DNA of 64,000 bases. It comes from CALANV01 sp036381615 (GTDB lineage Bacteria > Pseudomonadota > Alphaproteobacteria > CACIAM-22H2). The translations under genes were made by a program, and so were the position numbers. Shown here one piece after another: positions 1 to 9,208 of the stretch. The notes below the pieces were generated by a model. The model worked only from the letters and a program-made list of their open reading frames with translations, made no database searches and was not told the DNA's origin. The stretch lies in NCBI GenBank assembly GCA_036381615.1, contig DASVCL010000027.1, positions 124,001 to 188,000 on the forward strand, read 5' to 3'. Within the stretch, counting starts at the first letter, position 1; each line of letters opens with the position of its first letter.

Positions 1-177
1 GTCATCAATCGCGCCTTCACGCCGGAGCCGGCGGCGGTCGAATGGGCGCAGAAGGTCGTCGCGGCGTTTGCCGCGGCACCGGAAGCCGGCGTCGTCGGTC
101 TCGATGGCATGATGCTCGACCGGCCGCATCTGATCGCCGCGCGCCGGACGCTCAGCCGCGCCGGGCTCAAGGGCTGA
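1..177 (+). CDS. HpcH/HpaI aldolase/citrate lyase (CitE-like) family protein, C-terminal fragment
   Basis: Frame 1 is open from the window edge to a TGA at 175-177, giving the last 58 residues of a protein. The tail, with an INRAFTPEP segment, a V-G-L-D-G-M-M-L-D segment and the closing RPH, matches the C-terminus of CoA-ester lyases of the citrate lyase beta-chain (CitE-like) family. This part forms the mobile C-terminal segment near the active site in that family. The catalytic core lies outside the window, so substrate (malyl-, citramalyl- or another CoA ester) cannot be judged. The next gene starts 18 bases downstream on the same strand, so they may be co-transcribed. Confidence 0.75.
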   Translation, partial: VINRAFTPEPAAVEWAQKVVAAFAAAPEAGVVGLDGMMLDRPHLIAARRTLSRAGLKG

Positions 178-195
178 GCGGCGGTCGCGCACGAG

Positions 196-1221
196 ATGCC
201 GGTTCTTGGCGTCCTCGACCAGTCGCCGATCCGCGCCGGCGGAACGCCGGCGCAGGCGATCGCCGAAACCATCGAGCTGGCCCAGTATTGCGAGCAGCTC
301 GGCTATCACCGTTACTGGCTTGCCGAGCATCACAACTCCGAAGGGCTTGCCGGAACGGCGCCCGAGATCCTGATCGCGCGGATCGCGGCGGCGACCACCG
401 CGATCCGGGTCGGGAGCGGCGGCGTCATGCTCAGTCATTACAGCGCGCTGAAGGTGGCCGAGACCTTCCGCATGCTGGAGACGCTCTATCCCGGCCGTAT
501 CGACCTCGGCATCGGCCGCGCGCCGGGCAGCGATCCGCGCACGGCGCAGGCGCTCCGGCACGGCCCCGGCGCGTTGCCGATCGAGTACTTCCCCTCGCAG
601 ATCGCCGATCTCCTCGCCTATCTCAGCGACACGGTGCCGCCCGAGCACCCCTTCGCCGGCGTCCGTGCGATGCCGGTCGGACCGACGGTGCCGGAATTCT
701 GGGTCCTGGGCTCGAGCGACCAGAGCGCCGCCTATGCCGCGCATTTCGGCCTGCCGTTCTCGTTCGCGCATTTCATCACCGAGCGCATGGGGCCCGAGAT
801 CATGCAAGCCTATCGCGACTCGTACCGCCCCTCGGCCGCATATCCGCAGCCCCGCGGCAGCATCGGCGTTTTCGTGCTGTGCGCCGACACCGAGGCCGAG
901 GCGGAGCGTCTCGCCGCCAGCCGCGACCTTTGGCGGCTGCGGCTCGACCAGGGCATCATCAGCCCCATTCCCCCGGTCGAGGAGGCGCTCGCCTATCCCT
1001 ACAGCGACGCGGAGCGCGCGCGCATCGCCTATAATCGCCGGCGCCAGATCGTCGGCACGCCCGAGCAGGTGAAGGCGCGCTTGCTCGAGCTCGGCGTGCG
1101 CTTCGGCGTGGACGAGTTCGTCATCGTCTCGATCTGCTACGACTTCGCCGCCCGCAAGCGCTCCTACGAGCTGATCGCCGAAGCGTTCGGCCTGGAACGC
1201 CGGCCGGCACGCGCGGCGTAA
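196..1221 (+). CDS. LLM-class flavin-dependent oxidoreductase
   Basis: A 341-residue bacterial-luciferase-like monooxygenase, an FMN-linked TIM-barrel enzyme. Seen: the N-terminal V-L-D-Q-S-P-I strand, the AEHHNSEG motif at about residues 43-50, then the GSGGVML and G-R-I-D-L-G-I-G-R-A-P-G segments that line the flavin site in the MsnO8-type subgroup of this family. Length is normal. Members oxidise many small organics with FMNH2 from a partner reductase; the substrate here is unknown. The start is the ATG 18 bases after the upstream stop. The gene is convergent with puuD, with 13 bases between stops, and belongs to the upstream lyase transcript rather than the purine genes. Confidence 0.88.
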   Translation: MPVLGVLDQSPIRAGGTPAQAIAETIELAQYCEQLGYHRYWLAEHHNSEGLAGTAPEILIARIAAATTAIRVGSGGVMLSHYSALKVAETFRMLETLYPGRIDLGIGRAPGSDPRTAQALRHGPGALPIEYFPSQIADLLAYLSDTVPPEHPFAGVRAMPVGPTVPEFWVLGSSDQSAAYAAHFGLPFSFAHFITERMGPEIMQAYRDSYRPSAAYPQPRGSIGVFVLCADTEAEAERLAASRDLWRLRLDQGIISPIPPVEEALAYPYSDAERARIAYNRRRQIVGTPEQVKARLLELGVRFGVDEFVIVSICYDFAARKRSYELIAEAFGLERRPARAA

Positions 1222-1234
1222 GCGAGGGCCGCGG

Positions 1235-2428
1235 CTACTCGTTGCCCGGGTCGGTCGCGCGCCATGCCGCCAGCACGGCGCGCTCCTCGGCCGTCATGCC
1301 AGTCACGTTTCCCGGCGGCATGGCGTTCGACCGTACGGCGTTCAGCTCGATGCGCGATGCGTGGCGGCGGATCGCCTCGGCCGTGTCGAGCCGGACGCCC
1401 TTGGGTGCCGCGGCGATGCCCGCCCAAACGGGCTCCGCGGCATGGCACATGCTGCAGCGGGCCGTCACGATCTCCTCCACGGCCGCGAAGTCGGGCCGTT
1501 CGGCCGCCGCTGCGGCGTGGTCACGCGGTCCCGCCCCGGAAAGCCATGCGATCGCGATGACGCCGGCGGCCGCGACCGCCCAGGTCCACCACGGACTGCC
1601 CTTGCCAGCATGGCGCGAATTGAAGAAGTGGCGGATGACCGGCCCGAGCGCGAGCACGATCGCGACGATCAGCCAGTTGTGGCGCGTGGCGAACAGCAGC
1701 GGATAGTGGTTGCTGACCATCAGGAAGATGACCGGCAGGGTCAGGTAATTGTTGTGCACCGAGCGCTGCTTGGCCTGTGCGCCGAGCCACTCGGCCGGCG
1801 TCTTGCCCGCGAGCAGCGCGGCTACGACCTTCTTCTGGTTCGGGATGATGACGACGAAGACGTTCGCCACCATCATCGTGCCGATCAGCGCGCCGATCTG
1901 AATGAAGGCGCCGCGCCCGCCGAAGACCAGCGTGAAGCCATAGGTCAGCGCGACCAGAAACACGTAGCCGATCGCCGCCAGTGCGGTCTGGTGCCGGCCG
2001 AGCGGCGAGCGGCACAGGGCCTCGTAGATCAGCCATGGCACGATCAGGCCGCCGAGACTGAGGCCGATCGCCGCGGCGGGCGAAAGGTCGAGGACGGAGC
2101 GGTCGATCAGGTAGAGCTCCGCGCCGAGGTAATAAACCAGGACCAGCAGCCCGAAGCCGGAAAGCCATGTCGTATAGGCTTCCCACTTGAACCAGGTCAG
2201 CTCGTCCGGCAGGCGCGCGGGCGCCACCAGGTATTTCATCATGTGGTAGAAGCCGCCGCCGTGCACCTGCCAGGCCTCGCCATGTACGCCGGGCGGCAGG
2301 CCGTCGCGCTTGCGCAGGCTGAGGTCGAGATGAATGAAGTAGAACGAGCTGCCGATCCAGGCGATGCCGGCGATGACGTGCAGCCAGCGAACGATCATGC
2401 TGAGCCACTCCGTCAGAACCAAGTCCAT
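1235..2428 (-). CDS. puuD: Membrane-bound urate hydroxylase PuuD
   Basis: A 397-residue integral membrane urate oxidase that converts urate to 5-hydroxyisourate and passes electrons to a cytochrome c rather than to O2. Seen: an N-terminal W-L-H-V-I-A-G-I-A-W-I-G helix, about eight hydrophobic helices carrying histidines, and a C-terminal cytochrome c domain with a CSMCH haem site at residues 325-329 and a likely axial Met near residue 370 (AMPPG). Length fits PuuD. It starts at ATG with a purine-rich SD-like GGGGGAAC just upstream, and follows xdhB by 12 bases. It is therefore the last gene of an xdhA-xdhB-puuD operon that links xanthine oxidation to urate oxidation. Confidence 0.93.
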   Translation of the reverse strand: MDLVLTEWLSMIVRWLHVIAGIAWIGSSFYFIHLDLSLRKRDGLPPGVHGEAWQVHGGGFYHMMKYLVAPARLPDELTWFKWEAYTTWLSGFGLLVLVYYLGAELYLIDRSVLDLSPAAAIGLSLGGLIVPWLIYEALCRSPLGRHQTALAAIGYVFLVALTYGFTLVFGGRGAFIQIGALIGTMMVANVFVVIIPNQKKVVAALLAGKTPAEWLGAQAKQRSVHNNYLTLPVIFLMVSNHYPLLFATRHNWLIVAIVLALGPVIRHFFNSRHAGKGSPWWTWAVAAAGVIAIAWLSGAGPRDHAAAAAERPDFAAVEEIVTARCSMCHAAEPVWAGIAAAPKGVRLDTAEAIRRHASRIELNAVRSNAMPPGNVTGMTAEERAVLAAWRATDPGNE

Positions 2429-2440
2429 GTCGTTCCCCCT

Positions 2441-4783
2441 CTAACGTTCGGCTGCGGCACGCGCACGGATATCGTCGACTGCCGCAAGCACGCGTTCCGG
2501 CGTCGCCGGGGCATCGAGTTTCGGCGCGAGACGATAGTCGGCAAGGCTCGCGATCGCGTCGCGGATCGCGAGCCAGACCGATATCGCCAGCATCAGCGGC
2601 GGCTCGCCCACGGCCTTGGAGCGGAAGATCGTGTTCTCGCGGTTGGGCGCATTCTCGAGCAGCCGCACGTTGAAGACGGGCGGCACGTCGCGGCTGCCGG
2701 GAATCTTGTACGTCGACGGGCCGTGGGTGCGCAGGCGGCCCTGGTCGTCCCACCACAGCTCCTCCGTGGTCAGCCAGCCCATGCCCTGGACGAAACCGCC
2801 TTCGATCTGACCCAGGTCGATGGCGGGATTGAGCGAGTTCCCGCAATCCTCGAGGATGTCGACCCGCAGCACCCGCGTCTCGCCGGTCAGCGTGTCGACC
2901 GCGACCTCGGCGGCGGCGGCGGCATAGACGAAATAGAAGAACGGCCGGCCGGTCATCGTCTTCGGATCCCAATGGATCTTGGGCGTGCGGTAATAGCCCG
3001 TGGCCGACAGCGAGACGCGCTGCTCCCAGCAGAGCTGCGCCAGTTCCGCGAAGGAGAGACTCCGGTTGCCGGCGAACACCCGGTTCTCGGCGAACACGAT
3101 CTCGCCGGGCGGGACGCCGAAATGCGCCGCGGCGACCTCCGTCATTCGTCCCTTGATCTGCTCGGCCGCGGCCAGCGCCGCCATCCCGTTCAGGTCCGAT
3201 CCGGACGACGCGGCGGTCGGCGAGGTGTTCGGGACCTTGCCCGTGCTGGTCGCCGAAACGCGGATATTGGCGAGGTCGATCTGGAAGGCCTCGGCCACGA
3301 CCTGCGCCACCTTCACGAACAGCCCCTGCCCCATCTCGGTGCCGCCATGGTTCAGGTGGACGCTGCCGTCCGTGTAGACATGGACGAGCGCGCCGGCCTG
3401 ATTGAGGCGCGGGTTGTTGAACGAGATGCCGAATTTGACCGGCATCGTCGCCAGGCCCTTCTTGATCACCGGGCTCGTGCGGTTGAACGCGACGATCCGT
3501 TCGCGCCACTGGGCGAGATCCGCGCCGCGCTCGAGCTCGTCGACGACCCGGGCGATGATGTTGTCCTCCACCGTCATGCCGTAGGGCGTGACGTCGTTTC
3601 GTCCGACGCCGTAGAAGTTCCGCCGCCGGACGGTCTCGGGCGGAAGGCCGAGGTGGCGCGCGATCGCGTCGATCACGGTCTCGATCGCCAGCATGCCCTG
3701 CGGCCCGCCATAGCCGCGGAACGCCGTGTTCGAGACGGTGTTCGTCTTGCAGGGCAGGCCGCGCAGGCGAACGTTGGGCAGCCAGTAGCAGTTGTCCGCA
3801 TGGCATAGCGCGCGCGTCACGACCGCCGGCGTGTGGTCCGCGACATTGCCGCCGTTCGCGGCCAGCGTCATGTCGAGCGCCAGAATGCGCCCGTCGGCGT
3901 CGAACCCGACGTCCCAGCGGATCAGGAACGGATGACGCTTGCCCGTCGCGCGCATGTCGTCGTCGCGCGGCAGGCGAAGTTTGACCGGACGGTTGGTCCG
4001 CCACGCGAGCAGGGCGGCGATGCCGGCGATGATCGTCGCCTGGCTCTCCTTGCCGCCGAACGCGCCGCCCATCCGCCGGACCTCGCAGGTAACGGCGTTG
4101 AACGGCAGGCCCAGCAGATGCGCGACGCCGCGCTGCACCTCGGTCGGGTGCTGGGTGGAGCTCAGGACCACCATGTCCCGCTCCTCGCCCGGCATCGCGA
4201 GGGTGATCTGGCCTTCGAGGTAGAAATGGTCCTGGCCGCCGCAGCGGACTTCGCCCGTCAGGCGATGCGTCGCCGCCGCCATGCCGGCGGCAACATCGCC
4301 GCGCGCGATGGTCTGCGGCGGCGAGACGTACTGCTCGCGCGCCATCGCCTCTTCGACCGTCAGCACGGGCGGCAGGACTTCGTACTCGATCGCGACCAGC
4401 TTGGCGGCTTCGCGCGCCTCGTCGAGCGTGCGGGCCGCGACGGCCGCCACGGGTTGGCCGACATATTCGACGATCCCGGCCGCGAGCGCCGGCTCGCCGC
4501 CCAGGATCGGACCGATGTCGTTCTTGCCGGGAATGTCGGCGGCGGTGACGACCGCGACCACGCCGGGTGCCGCGAGCGCGGCTGCGGTATCGATCCGGAC
4601 GATCCGGGCATGGGCGTGCGGGCTCAGCACCAGCGCCGCCTCCAGTGTGCCGGCGGGAACGGGAACGTCGTCGACATAGAGCGCGCGTCCGGTGACGTGG
4701 CCGACGGCGCTGTCGTGGTGCACCGACTGGTGGACGCCGCCCTCGACGCGGCGGGCGACCGGCGGACTCACCGGCGCACTCAT
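2441..4783 (-). CDS. xdhB: Xanthine dehydrogenase, molybdopterin-binding subunit XdhB
   Basis: A 780-residue large subunit that carries the molybdenum cofactor and hydroxylates hypoxanthine and xanthine to urate. Seen: the N-terminal S-V-H-H-D-S-A-V-G-H-V-T-G-R-A-Y-D pattern, the MGGAFGGKE cofactor loop, the AFRGYGGPQG segment with the substrate-site Arg, RRRNFYG, and near the C-terminus KAVGEPPL with the catalytic glutamate. Length matches the two-subunit bacterial enzyme. Its ATG overlaps the stop of xdhA (ATGA at 4783-4780), implying translational coupling. No xdhC insertion chaperone is present in the window and must lie elsewhere. Confidence 0.95.
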   Translation of the reverse strand: MSAPVSPPVARRVEGGVHQSVHHDSAVGHVTGRALYVDDVPVPAGTLEAALVLSPHAHARIVRIDTAAALAAPGVVAVVTAADIPGKNDIGPILGGEPALAAGIVEYVGQPVAAVAARTLDEAREAAKLVAIEYEVLPPVLTVEEAMAREQYVSPPQTIARGDVAAGMAAATHRLTGEVRCGGQDHFYLEGQITLAMPGEERDMVVLSSTQHPTEVQRGVAHLLGLPFNAVTCEVRRMGGAFGGKESQATIIAGIAALLAWRTNRPVKLRLPRDDDMRATGKRHPFLIRWDVGFDADGRILALDMTLAANGGNVADHTPAVVTRALCHADNCYWLPNVRLRGLPCKTNTVSNTAFRGYGGPQGMLAIETVIDAIARHLGLPPETVRRRNFYGVGRNDVTPYGMTVEDNIIARVVDELERGADLAQWRERIVAFNRTSPVIKKGLATMPVKFGISFNNPRLNQAGALVHVYTDGSVHLNHGGTEMGQGLFVKVAQVVAEAFQIDLANIRVSATSTGKVPNTSPTAASSGSDLNGMAALAAAEQIKGRMTEVAAAHFGVPPGEIVFAENRVFAGNRSLSFAELAQLCWEQRVSLSATGYYRTPKIHWDPKTMTGRPFFYFVYAAAAAEVAVDTLTGETRVLRVDILEDCGNSLNPAIDLGQIEGGFVQGMGWLTTEELWWDDQGRLRTHGPSTYKIPGSRDVPPVFNVRLLENAPNRENTIFRSKAVGEPPLMLAISVWLAIRDAIASLADYRLAPKLDAPATPERVLAAVDDIRARAAAER

Positions 4784-6198
4784 AGGGCCTCCAGGCGCGT
4801 CGGCGCCGCGCCAGTGCTTTCGAGCTGCAGGCGGCGCAGAAGATTTGCGGCAGCGCGCAGCCGGTACGCGGCACCGGCGCGATGATCGCTGAGGGGCGTG
4901 AAGTCCTCGGCGACCGCCCGGTCGATCTCGGCCAGCGTCGCCGCGGTCCAGGGTTTGCCGACCAGCGCCGCCTCGACCGCGCGCGCCCGCCTCACCCGGT
5001 CCGCCATGCCGCCATAGGCGGCGCGCAACTCGCGAACGACGCCGTCTTCGACCGTCAGTCGATACGCCGCGGCGACCGCCGAGATGTCCTGATCGAAACG
5101 CTTCGACAGCTTGTAGGCGAAGAATTGCTGGTCTGGCGCAAGCCGCGGCATGCGAATCGCCTCGATGATCTCGGTCGGCTGCAGCGCCGTCCTGCGATAG
5201 CCCAGTAGGAATTCTTCGACCAGCACGGTCCGTGCGCCGGCCTGCGATCGCAGCAGGACCTCCGCCCCCAGCACCACCAGGCAGGGAAGCGTATCGCCGA
5301 TGGGCGATGCGGTGCCGAGATTGCCGCCGAGCGTGCCGAGGTTGCGGATCTGCCGCGAGCCGAGCCGCCGCACGAGCCGGGCGAAAGCGGGAAACGCGGC
5401 CTCGAGATGCGGCAGCGCCTCGCTATAGGTCACGGCGGCGCCGAGCGTGAGCGAATCCGGACCGCATTCGATGCGCCGCAGCGCCGGCACGTTCGCTGTG
5501 GCGATCACGAGCGGCAGCTTGCGGCGTTCCTTGCTGACCAGAAGGCCGAGATCGGTGCCGCCCGCGAGCAGGAGCGCTTCGGGGTGCGCGGCGCGCAACG
5601 CCAGAAGCTCGTCGAGCGATTCGGGCGCGAGGAAGCGCTGGCCGTCGACCTCGTAGCGGGTGCAGCGCGGCGACGCCGTTACGGCGGCGACATCGGCGTG
5701 GGGCATGTCGGCATGGCCGGCCGCATGCCGGCATGCCGCCACGATCGGCCGATACCCCGTGCACCGGCAGAGATTGCCGGCGAGCGCCTCGTGAATGTCG
5801 TCCTCGCTCTTCGGCACCCCCTCGTGCGCGAGGGCGAAGATCGACATGACGAAGCCCGGCGTGCAGAAGCCGCACTGGGTCGCGTCGCTTTCGATCATCG
5901 CCTGCTGGACCGGATGCAGCGGGCCGCCCGGCGGGGCGAGTCCCTCCACGGTGAGAACGGCGGCGCCGTCGAGCTGCGGCAGCATCATCAGGCACGAATT
6001 CACCGCGCGGTAGCGCACGCGGCCGCCTTCGACCCGGCCCAGCGCGACCGTGCAGGCCCCGCAATCGCCTTCCGCGCACCCCTCCTTCACGCCGGTCAGA
6101 CCGACAACGGTGCGCAGATAATCGAGAACGGTGGTCGTCGGCGGAACCCGATCCTCGGTCCGCGGCGTCCCATTGAGCAGAAAACGGACAGGGGCCAC
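4780..6198 (-). CDS. xdhA: Xanthine dehydrogenase small subunit XdhA (2Fe-2S and FAD)
   Basis: Electron-transfer subunit that accepts electrons from XdhB and reduces NAD+. Seen from the chosen start: a plant-type [2Fe-2S] domain with cysteines near 41, 46, 49 and 69, a second cluster domain with CGFC near 109-112 and CRC near 144-146, then an FAD domain with the AGGTDLGLL loop near 211-220 and the RNLGTLGGNLGTASPIGD loop near 290. I chose the GTG at 6198 because an SD-like GAGGA sits 4-5 bases upstream and the protein then begins MAPVRFLLNG, as in relatives. A TTG at 6225 would add nine residues. About 472 residues. First gene of xdhA-xdhB-puuD. Confidence 0.93.
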   Translation of the reverse strand: MAPVRFLLNGTPRTEDRVPPTTTVLDYLRTVVGLTGVKEGCAEGDCGACTVALGRVEGGRVRYRAVNSCLMMLPQLDGAAVLTVEGLAPPGGPLHPVQQAMIESDATQCGFCTPGFVMSIFALAHEGVPKSEDDIHEALAGNLCRCTGYRPIVAACRHAAGHADMPHADVAAVTASPRCTRYEVDGQRFLAPESLDELLALRAAHPEALLLAGGTDLGLLVSKERRKLPLVIATANVPALRRIECGPDSLTLGAAVTYSEALPHLEAAFPAFARLVRRLGSRQIRNLGTLGGNLGTASPIGDTLPCLVVLGAEVLLRSQAGARTVLVEEFLLGYRRTALQPTEIIEAIRMPRLAPDQQFFAYKLSKRFDQDISAVAAAYRLTVEDGVVRELRAAYGGMADRVRRARAVEAALVGKPWTAATLAEIDRAVAEDFTPLSDHRAGAAYRLRAAANLLRRLQLESTGAAPTRLEAL

Positions 6199-6270
6199 GA
6201 CGTCCTCGCTTTCAAACCGATGCAACCGGAAAGTCTAGCACGCCGTCCGGCTGAACGGATGCAACGGCTT

Positions 6271-6621
6271 CTAGCTTCCCCGATAGGTCGTGTAGGACCA
6301 GGGCGAGACGAGCAGCGGCACGTGGTAATGCGCCGTGGGGTCGGCGACCGCGAACCGCACCGGCACCTCGTCGAGGAACGGCGGGTCGGCAAGGTTCAGG
6401 CCCGCGGCGCGGAAATAGGCCGCGACCGCGAACACCAGCTCGTAGCGGCCGGATTTCAGGGCGTCGCCCTCGAGCACCGGCGCGTCGGTGCGCCCGTCCT
6501 TGTTCGTCACGAGGGATTTGAGCCGCGTGCGCGTTCCGTCCAGCGAAAAGAGCTCGATGTGCAGGCCGGCGGCCGGCACGCCGCGCGCGGTGTCGAGGAC
6601 ATGCGTCGTCAGTCGTCCCAT
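6271..6621 (-). CDS. uraH: 5-hydroxyisourate hydrolase
   Basis: Transthyretin-like hydrolase that opens 5-hydroxyisourate to OHCU, the step after PuuD. Seen: the N-terminal L-T-T-H-V-L-D motif with the active-site His, G-R-T-D in the middle, H-Y-H-V-P-L-L-V-S-P, and the diagnostic C-terminal YRGS tetrapeptide. The start is taken at the ATG beginning MGRLTTHVLD (116 residues); an ATG five codons upstream at 6636 is possible. The gene directly follows uraD with a gap of 5 to 20 bases, forming a uraD-uraH pair upstream of the xdh-puuD genes on the same strand. Confidence 0.93.
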   Translation of the reverse strand: MGRLTTHVLDTARGVPAAGLHIELFSLDGTRTRLKSLVTNKDGRTDAPVLEGDALKSGRYELVFAVAAYFRAAGLNLADPPFLDEVPVRFAVADPTAHYHVPLLVSPWSYTTYRGS

Positions 6622-6640
6622 CGCGTTTGCCCCCACGTCG

Positions 6641-7159
6641 TCACGAGTCGTCGATCAGATCCGCAAGCCGGAATGCGGCGATCCGGCCGACCTGCTCGAG
6701 CGCGGTCGCGAATTCCGTCGCACGATCGTTGTCGAGCCGTGCCGCGAAAGCGGCCAGGATCTCGTCCTTCGTCCGGCCCTTCACCGCCATGATGAACGGA
6801 AAGCCGAACTTGGCGCGATAGGCGTCGTTGAGCTCGTGAAAGCGCGCATATTCCGCAGGCGTCAGCCGGTCCAGCCCGGCGCCCGCCTGTTCCCTTGCCG
6901 AATCGGCCGTCAGATCGCCCGCCAGCGCCGCCTTGCCGGCGAGCTCAGGGTGGCCGCGCAGGAGTTCCAGCTGCTCCGCCTCGCTCGCCTCCTGCACCAC
7001 CTGCATCATGGCACGATGCAGTGCCGCCCGCGTGCCGAACGGCCGACGCGCCGCCGCCCGCATCGCGACCCACGGCGCGTGCTCGAAGACATGTCCCAAG
7101 GCGGCCGTGAACGCGGGCGCGTCCAGGCGGTCGAGCGCGGTAACCCTGAGCTTCGACAT
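6641..7159 (-). CDS. uraD: 2-oxo-4-hydroxy-4-carboxy-5-ureidoimidazoline (OHCU) decarboxylase
   Basis: A 172-residue all-helical decarboxylase that makes S-allantoin from OHCU. Seen: F-G-T-R-A-A-L-H near residue 40, the signature R-G-H-P-E-L-A with the catalytic His, and the C-terminal K-F-G-F-P-F-I-M-A-V-K-G segment that closes the substrate pocket. The open frame runs much further upstream, but that part is arginine-rich and unlike the family. The ATG at 7159 beginning MSKLRVTAL gives the normal length. First gene of the uraD-uraH pair, followed by xdhA-xdhB-puuD. It is divergent from the ABC transporter genes, so the 205-base gap to 7365 should hold both promoters. Confidence 0.93.
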   Translation of the reverse strand: MSKLRVTALDRLDAPAFTAALGHVFEHAPWVAMRAAARRPFGTRAALHRAMMQVVQEASEAEQLELLRGHPELAGKAALAGDLTADSAREQAGAGLDRLTPAEYARFHELNDAYRAKFGFPFIMAVKGRTKDEILAAFAARLDNDRATEFATALEQVGRIAAFRLADLIDDS

Positions 7160-7364
7160 GACGCCGGAACATAGACGGGCGATCGCCGCCCGGCAAGGCG
7201 TGCCGACCCTTCGTCGATGCATTCGGCGACGTTGACTCCGCCGAGGCCTTCGACCACAGTCCGGCATGCCGCTTGCTTGCAAGAATCGCGACAATCGGCG
7301 GCGAGGTTTCGCGACAGGGGCTCGGCGCACGCCGAGGCGTCAGGCAACCAATGGGGACCATTTC

Positions 7365-8399
7365 ATGTTGAATATGCGGACATCATGGACCGCGGCCGTC
7401 GCGGCGGCGGGGTTCACTCTCGTGCTCGGCGCGATGCCGTCGGCCGCGCAGACGCCCATCAAGTTCACGCTCGACTTCGTGGTGCAGGGACCGCAGGCGC
7501 CGTTCTTCGTCGCGCAGGAGAAGGGCTACTACGCGGCAGAGGGGCTGAACGTCACGGCGATCGACGCCGGCCGCGGCTCCTCCGACACGGTGAACCGCGT
7601 GGTGAGCGGCGCCTACGACATCGGCTTCGGCGACATCAACGCGCTGATCGAATTCAACGCGAAGAACCCCGGCAAGGAGATCCCGGCGGTGCTGATGGTC
7701 TACAACCAGGCGCCGTTCTCGATCATCACGCTCAAGAACAAGGGCATCGAGAAGCCCGCCGACCTCGTCGGCAAGAAGGCGGCGGCGCCGTCGTTCGACA
7801 CGCCGTTCCGGCTGTTCCCGATCTTCGCCAAGGTCAACGGCTTCGACGCGACGAAGGTGAACTGGTCGAACGTCGCCCCGCAGCTGCGCGAGCCGATGCT
7901 GGCGCGCGGCGAGACCGACGCGATCTCCGGCTTCAGCTTCACGGCGATCCTCGCCCTCAAGGGTATCGGCGTGCCGGAGCAGAACATCCAGACCTTCCTG
8001 TACAAGGACCTCGGCGTCGATCTTTACTCCAACGCCGTCATCGCATCGCCCGCCCTGCTCAAGGACAATCCCAAGGCCGTGCAAGGCTTCGTGCGCGCGA
8101 CGATCCGCGGCATCCAGGACACGATCGCCGATCCCAAGGCCGCGATCGCCGCGATCAAGAAGCGCGATCCGCTGCTCAACGACGCGCTCGAGCTCGAACG
8201 CCTTCAGATGGCGATCGCGACCAGCATCCTGACCGACGAAGTGAAGCGTGACGGCCTCGGCGGCGTGAATGTCGACCGGCTGAAGCGGAACATCGACCTC
8301 GTCAGCGAGGGCTTCGGCCTCGACCGGAAGGTTCCGGTGGAGCAGGTCTTCACCGCACAATTCCTGCCGCCGGCGGCCGAGCGGATGGTGAAGCGCTGA
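7365..8399 (+). CDS. ABC transporter substrate-binding protein (NMT1/SsuA-TauA-like)
   Basis: A 344-residue periplasmic binding protein with an N-terminal signal peptide ending near A-A-Q (about residue 30). Seen: the NMT1/THI5-like core with F-V-A-Q-E-K-G-Y-Y-A-A-E-G-L-N-V, D-I-G-F-G-D-I-N and the two-lobed pattern of nitrate, sulfonate, taurine and pyrimidine-precursor binders. The ATG at 7365 (MLNMRTS) puts the signal peptide at the N-terminus; longer starts do not. It is followed by its ATPase after 8 bases and a permease. Placement inside the purine genes suggests uptake of a purine-ring breakdown compound such as allantoin or urate, but that is inference; the fold does not reveal the ligand. 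Confidence 0.88.
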   Translation: MLNMRTSWTAAVAAAGFTLVLGAMPSAAQTPIKFTLDFVVQGPQAPFFVAQEKGYYAAEGLNVTAIDAGRGSSDTVNRVVSGAYDIGFGDINALIEFNAKNPGKEIPAVLMVYNQAPFSIITLKNKGIEKPADLVGKKAAAPSFDTPFRLFPIFAKVNGFDATKVNWSNVAPQLREPMLARGETDAISGFSFTAILALKGIGVPEQNIQTFLYKDLGVDLYSNAVIASPALLKDNPKAVQGFVRATIRGIQDTIADPKAAIAAIKKRDPLLNDALELERLQMAIATSILTDEVKRDGLGGVNVDRLKRNIDLVSEGFGLDRKVPVEQVFTAQFLPPAAERMVKR

Positions 8400-8407
8400 G
8401 TCTCGCG

Positions 8408-9208
8408 ATGTCCAGCACTGCGCCGTTCGTCGAAATCGATCAGGTCAGCCTCGTCTACGGCAAGGACGGCGCCGGCACGTTGGCTCTGCAGGATGCCTCC
8501 CTGCGCATCGACAGGGGGGAGTTCGTGGCGGTTGTGGGTCCGAGCGGCTGCGGCAAGTCGACCTTGCTGAAGCTCGTCTCGGGCCTGCACCTGCCCACGC
8601 GCGGCACGGTCCATGTCGCCGGTCAGGCGGTGACGAAGCCGCTCAAGATCTGCGGCATGGCATTTCAGAACGCAACGCTGCTGCCCTGGCGCACGACGCT
8701 CGACAACGTGCTCCTGCCGCTGGAGATCGTCGAGCCGCACGCGAGCGAGTTCCGCCGCGACCGCGACAAGTACATCGCGCACGCAAGGAAGCTGCTTGCC
8801 ACCGTCGGCCTGGCGGGATTCGAGGACAAGTATCCCTGGCAGCTCTCCGGCGGCATGCAGCAGCGCAGCTCGCTCTGCCGCGCGCTGATCCACGACCCGG
8901 ATCTCCTCCTTCTCGACGAGCCGTTCGGCGCGCTCGATGCGTTCACGCGCGAGGATCTGTGGAGCATCCTGCAGACGCTTTGGCTCGAGAAGCGGCCGAC
9001 CGTCATCCTCGTGACGCACGATCTGCGCGAGGCCGTCTATCTCGCCGACACGGTTTACGTGATCAGCGCCCGGCCTGGGCGCGTCGTGTCCAGGACCACG
9101 ATCGACCTGCCGCGTCCGCGCACGCTCGCGGACACGTTCAAGCCCGAGTTCATGGAAATGGCGCACGCCCTGCGCGACCAGATCTCGCACGTCCGCAATA
9201 CGCAATGA
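8408..9208 (+). CDS. ABC transporter ATP-binding protein (SsuB/TauB-like)
   Basis: A 266-residue nucleotide-binding subunit. Seen: Walker A GPSGCGKST near residue 45, the Q-loop in AFQNATLLPW, the LSGGMQQR signature, Walker B LLLLDEPFGALD, and the switch His in V-T-H-D-L-R-E-A. These motifs and the LLPW segment match the SsuB/TauB/NrtD group that pairs with NMT1-type binding proteins. Its stop overlaps the permease start (ATGA at 9205-9208), so the two are translationally coupled. Confidence 0.92.
   Translation: MSSTAPFVEIDQVSLVYGKDGAGTLALQDASLRIDRGEFVAVVGPSGCGKSTLLKLVSGLHLPTRGTVHVAGQAVTKPLKICGMAFQNATLLPWRTTLDNVLLPLEIVEPHASEFRRDRDKYIAHARKLLATVGLAGFEDKYPWQLSGGMQQRSSLCRALIHDPDLLLLDEPFGALDAFTREDLWSILQTLWLEKRPTVILVTHDLREAVYLADTVYVISARPGRVVSRTTIDLPRPRTLADTFKPEFMEMAHALRDQISHVRNTQ

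Noticed and set aside
1361..3808. An 815-codon plus-strand frame opposite puuD and xdhB.
   Set aside because: Antisense shadow with charged, motif-free composition; no SD or family resemblance.
1521..4874. A very long open frame (over 1100 codons) in another minus-strand frame across puuD and xdhB.
   Set aside because: Its protein is Arg-rich low-complexity sequence typical of an out-of-frame shadow in GC-rich DNA; the puuD and xdhB frames carry all family motifs.
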